A DNA stretch of 64,000 bases from Sebastes aleutianus (lineage: Eukaryota > Chordata > Actinopteri > Perciformes > Sebastidae), in assembly GCA_916700875.1 (NCBI GenBank), contig CAKAKS010000072.1, positions 36,462,320 through 36,526,319 on the forward strand, given 5' to 3'. Of this stretch, positions 61,821 to 64,000 are shown in pieces. The position numbers were made by a program, and so were the translations under genes. The notes beneath the pieces were generated by a model that was not told the origin of the DNA, did not search any database, and worked only from the letters and a program-made list of their open reading frames with translations. Positions within the stretch are counted from its first letter, which is position 1, and each line of letters opens with the position of its first letter.

Positions 61821-63464
61821 CTACTCGGCTTGATTGACAGGAGAGATGATCAGAGGGGCAGAGTTTTTACCACCATCATTAAGACAAGGACTGAAGTATG
61901 GGAAGAGTTTCTCAGTGAAGCAGCAGCCAGTAAAGGAGTAGATAAGAGCTGCAGCATCTACGTCATAAAAGGAGACCAGACCCTCCTCATAATCCACAAA
62001 CACCCCCACCTTCTGAGGCCGAGACTTCAGAGAGAGAAGAATTGAAGGCCCAGCAAGAGCTTTGTAGTCATTTCCATTTCCCAACCATATAGTCCAGTAA
62101 CCATTCTGAGGGCTCAGTGTGTTGACTCCCTTCCTGTTGATCGACTCTCTGGCCACTCCTAAAGTCCAGTTAGTCTTTCCTTTAACTTGAACCTCAAAGT
62201 AAAATCTGCCTGAAGAGACACTCTGCTTTCCTAAAACATTAACACAACCAGAAAATCTCTCTGGGTTGTTTGGGAGATTCTTCCTCACATCACTATCAAT
62301 CACTTGTTTCCCATCATCAGACAGGATGAGACGGGGATGAGCTGTATCAGGATCAAGAGTCACATCCACTGCATACTTCTGGACCCTCTTCAGCTCTGAC
62401 TCAGCAACCAGCTTCTTCATCTCTTTACTGAGTGTCTCCTCCAGCTGAGCCACAGCTCTCCTCACAATCCCCACATATGATGGACGGACGCTGACCTCTG
62501 TCCAGTCCTTGGTGGGTGGAGCAGCTTTCAGGGACTGGACATTCTGGAGAAGATGGAGTTGGTCTTCAGAGCGTGAGAGCTGCTCCACTTCAGTCCTTCT
62601 CGTCTTCAGCTCAGAGATTTCCTGTTCCAGCTCTTTGATGAAAGCTTCGGCCTGTTTTTCTGTTGTTTTCTGCTTCTCTTTGATCGTCTTGATGAGATTG
62701 GCCTGGCCTCTCTCAACAGACTCCTTCAGAGCAGTGAAGACATGAACACCTTCTGCTATCTCTCTGTCTGCATCTTCCTCACTGAGGTCGACTGAGTGTT
62801 TGATCTCCTGAATCTTCAGTTGTCTCTTCTGGATCATCTGCTGGATGTCAGCCTCTGTCTTCCCCAGCTCGGCCTTCTTTCCTTCATATTCTTCTTTCAG
62901 AGGAACAAACTCATGTGTCTTGTGGTCTAAAACGGGGCAGAGCATGCAGACACATGTCTGGTCGGTCTTACAGAACAGCTCCAGAGGTTTATCGTGCTTC
63001 GTACACATCCTGTCTTCCAGGTTCACCACAGGGTCGATCAGCTGATGTCTTTTCAGGCCAGACATTGTCAGATGAGGCTCCAGGTGAGTCTCACAGTAGG
63101 AGGCCAGACACACCAGACAGGACTTCAGGGCCTTCAGTTTGGTTCCAGTGCAGACGTCACAGGGAACTTCTCCGGGTTTGGACACTTGTTGCTCTGAGCT
63201 GCTGCTGCTGGTTTTCTGTTGAGCTGACTGTCTGAACTGAACAACCATCTCAGAGATGAAGGTGTTGACCCTCAAATCAGGTGTTGTGGTAAAAGCCTCT
63301 TTACACATGGGACACTGGCACCTGTCACTAGTATTCCAGTGTTCATTGATGCAGTTTTTGCAGAAGTTGTGTCCACATGGTGTACTGACTGGATCAGTGA
63401 ACACATCCAGACAGATGGAGCACAGAAACTGATCTTCAGATAGCAGATTGCTGGCAGCAGCCAT
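61821..63464 (-). CDS. Bloodthirsty/TRIM39-like RING E3 ubiquitin ligase, copy B
   Basis: A tandem duplicate of copy A with the same length (547 residues), same domain order and an identical start (MAAASNL) and end (ISPVNQAE). All eight RING ligands, both B-box clusters and PRY-SPRY are intact. Differences cluster in two places: RING residues 47-65 (DRCQCPMCKEAFTTTPD here) and the PRY/early SPRY region, residues about 378-471 (VIDSDVRKNLPNN; SGCVNVLGKQSVSS; GVNTLSPQNGYWTIWLGNGN). An acceptor matching copy A precedes the ATG. Its first exon would lie just beyond the window. Homology places it with teleost bloodthirsty/TRIM39-like genes. Confidence 0.9.
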   Translation of the reverse strand: MAAASNLLSEDQFLCSICLDVFTDPVSTPCGHNFCKNCINEHWNTSDRCQCPMCKEAFTTTPDLRVNTFISEMVVQFRQSAQQKTSSSSSEQQVSKPGEVPCDVCTGTKLKALKSCLVCLASYCETHLEPHLTMSGLKRHQLIDPVVNLEDRMCTKHDKPLELFCKTDQTCVCMLCPVLDHKTHEFVPLKEEYEGKKAELGKTEADIQQMIQKRQLKIQEIKHSVDLSEEDADREIAEGVHVFTALKESVERGQANLIKTIKEKQKTTEKQAEAFIKELEQEISELKTRRTEVEQLSRSEDQLHLLQNVQSLKAAPPTKDWTEVSVRPSYVGIVRRAVAQLEETLSKEMKKLVAESELKRVQKYAVDVTLDPDTAHPRLILSDDGKQVIDSDVRKNLPNNPERFSGCVNVLGKQSVSSGRFYFEVQVKGKTNWTLGVARESINRKGVNTLSPQNGYWTIWLGNGNDYKALAGPSILLSLKSRPQKVGVFVDYEEGLVSFYDVDAAALIYSFTGCCFTEKLFPYFSPCLNDGGKNSAPLIISPVNQAE

Positions 63465-63619
63465 ATCTACACACTGAGAACAAAAGTGAAAGTATTATAA
63501 AATATTTTGATTCACATGTATTAATCATTTGTATGAAACAAATATCAAAGTATGATTGTTGCAATATTGAGAAACATTATTTTGAATTCATAGGTATGTT
63601 TCATTTAACTGAGATGTCC

Positions 63620-64000
63620 ATCTGACAAGTGTCATTATCAGTGCTCGAAGTGGGCCGGTACGCAGCGGTACACCGTACCAGCACTTCTACATTTTACTCC
63701 TTGGTGTACTGTGACTTTTTCATGCGTACCGGAGCTTCTCACAAGCTGCCTGTCCTCTCCTCTGCCCTCTCCACATCAGGTTCTCTGGGAGATAAATAAC
63801 GGTGCAGCGCCAGCGTAGTTGCGCTGCGTGGGTTCACGTAGGGAAGCCGGCTTTATTAATCGCCGCGCGAGCTGAAGCCTGGCTGTTCACATCAGAAGCG
63901 CATTTGACCGCGCTGCATTATTTTTGGGGTGTTTAATGATAAAATCAGACACACATTAATAAAACTCCACGCTGCAGAACATTAACTAGGCATACATATG
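63620..64000. other. Repeat-like sequence upstream of TRIM copy B
   Basis: It contains the gtgggccggtacgcagcggt palindromic segment shared with 59,380, then GC-rich text (cgccagcgtagttgcgctgc) with no ORF of note. It is probably within the copy B 5' UTR intron. Confidence 0.4.

Overview
This is a nuclear genomic window from a ray-finned fish, most likely a percomorph teleost. The evidence is the long-intron vertebrate gene structure, dense teleost-type short DNA-transposon and LINE debris, abundant microsatellites, and two bloodthirsty/TRIM39-like genes of a kind expanded in teleosts. No bacterial or viral gene organisation was seen.

Layout. About 1-2,400 is repeat-rich 5' flank. From 2,408 to 32,088 on the + strand lies a complete 18-exon tp53bp2 (ASPP2) gene. 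Every intron joins in frame by gt..ag, giving 1,085 residues: an N-terminal ubiquitin-like fold, a Gln-rich coiled coil, a proline-rich middle with PPPPY, the RVKF PP1-docking motif, ankyrin repeats and an SH3 domain. It is followed by about 5 kb of intergenic/UTR sequence with a TTAA-flanked piggyBac-like MITE and a hairpin element. From 37,465 to 54,501 on the - strand lies a complete 12-exon gtpbp2 gene (610 residues), tail-to-tail with tp53bp2. Its introns hold LINE and Tc1-like fragments, a roughly 480-bp AT-rich palindrome and several microsatellites that touch splice sites. From about 54.7 to 56.9 kb are minisatellites and two LINE 3' ends. The last 7 kb holds two tandemly duplicated, intron-free - strand coding regions (547 codons each) for RING/B-box/coiled-coil/PRY-SPRY E3 ligases.

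Function. ASPP2 is a p53-family and PP1 regulator. GTPBP2 is a translational GTPase of the ribosome-rescue class. The TRIM proteins are probable innate-immune ubiquitin ligases. They do not form an operon-like unit; their proximity is ordinary synteny. I found no wholly new gene system. The most unusual features are cis-structural: (UG)n tracts directly at 3' splice sites in both large genes, tandem decoy copies of a gtpbp2 splice donor, an eight-fold ETS-motif minisatellite upstream of gtpbp2, a giant AT palindrome, and nested TTAA-flanked MITEs. Exon coordinates were worked out by hand from the sequence. Gene symbols rest on recalled similarity to mammalian orthologues, not on a database search.
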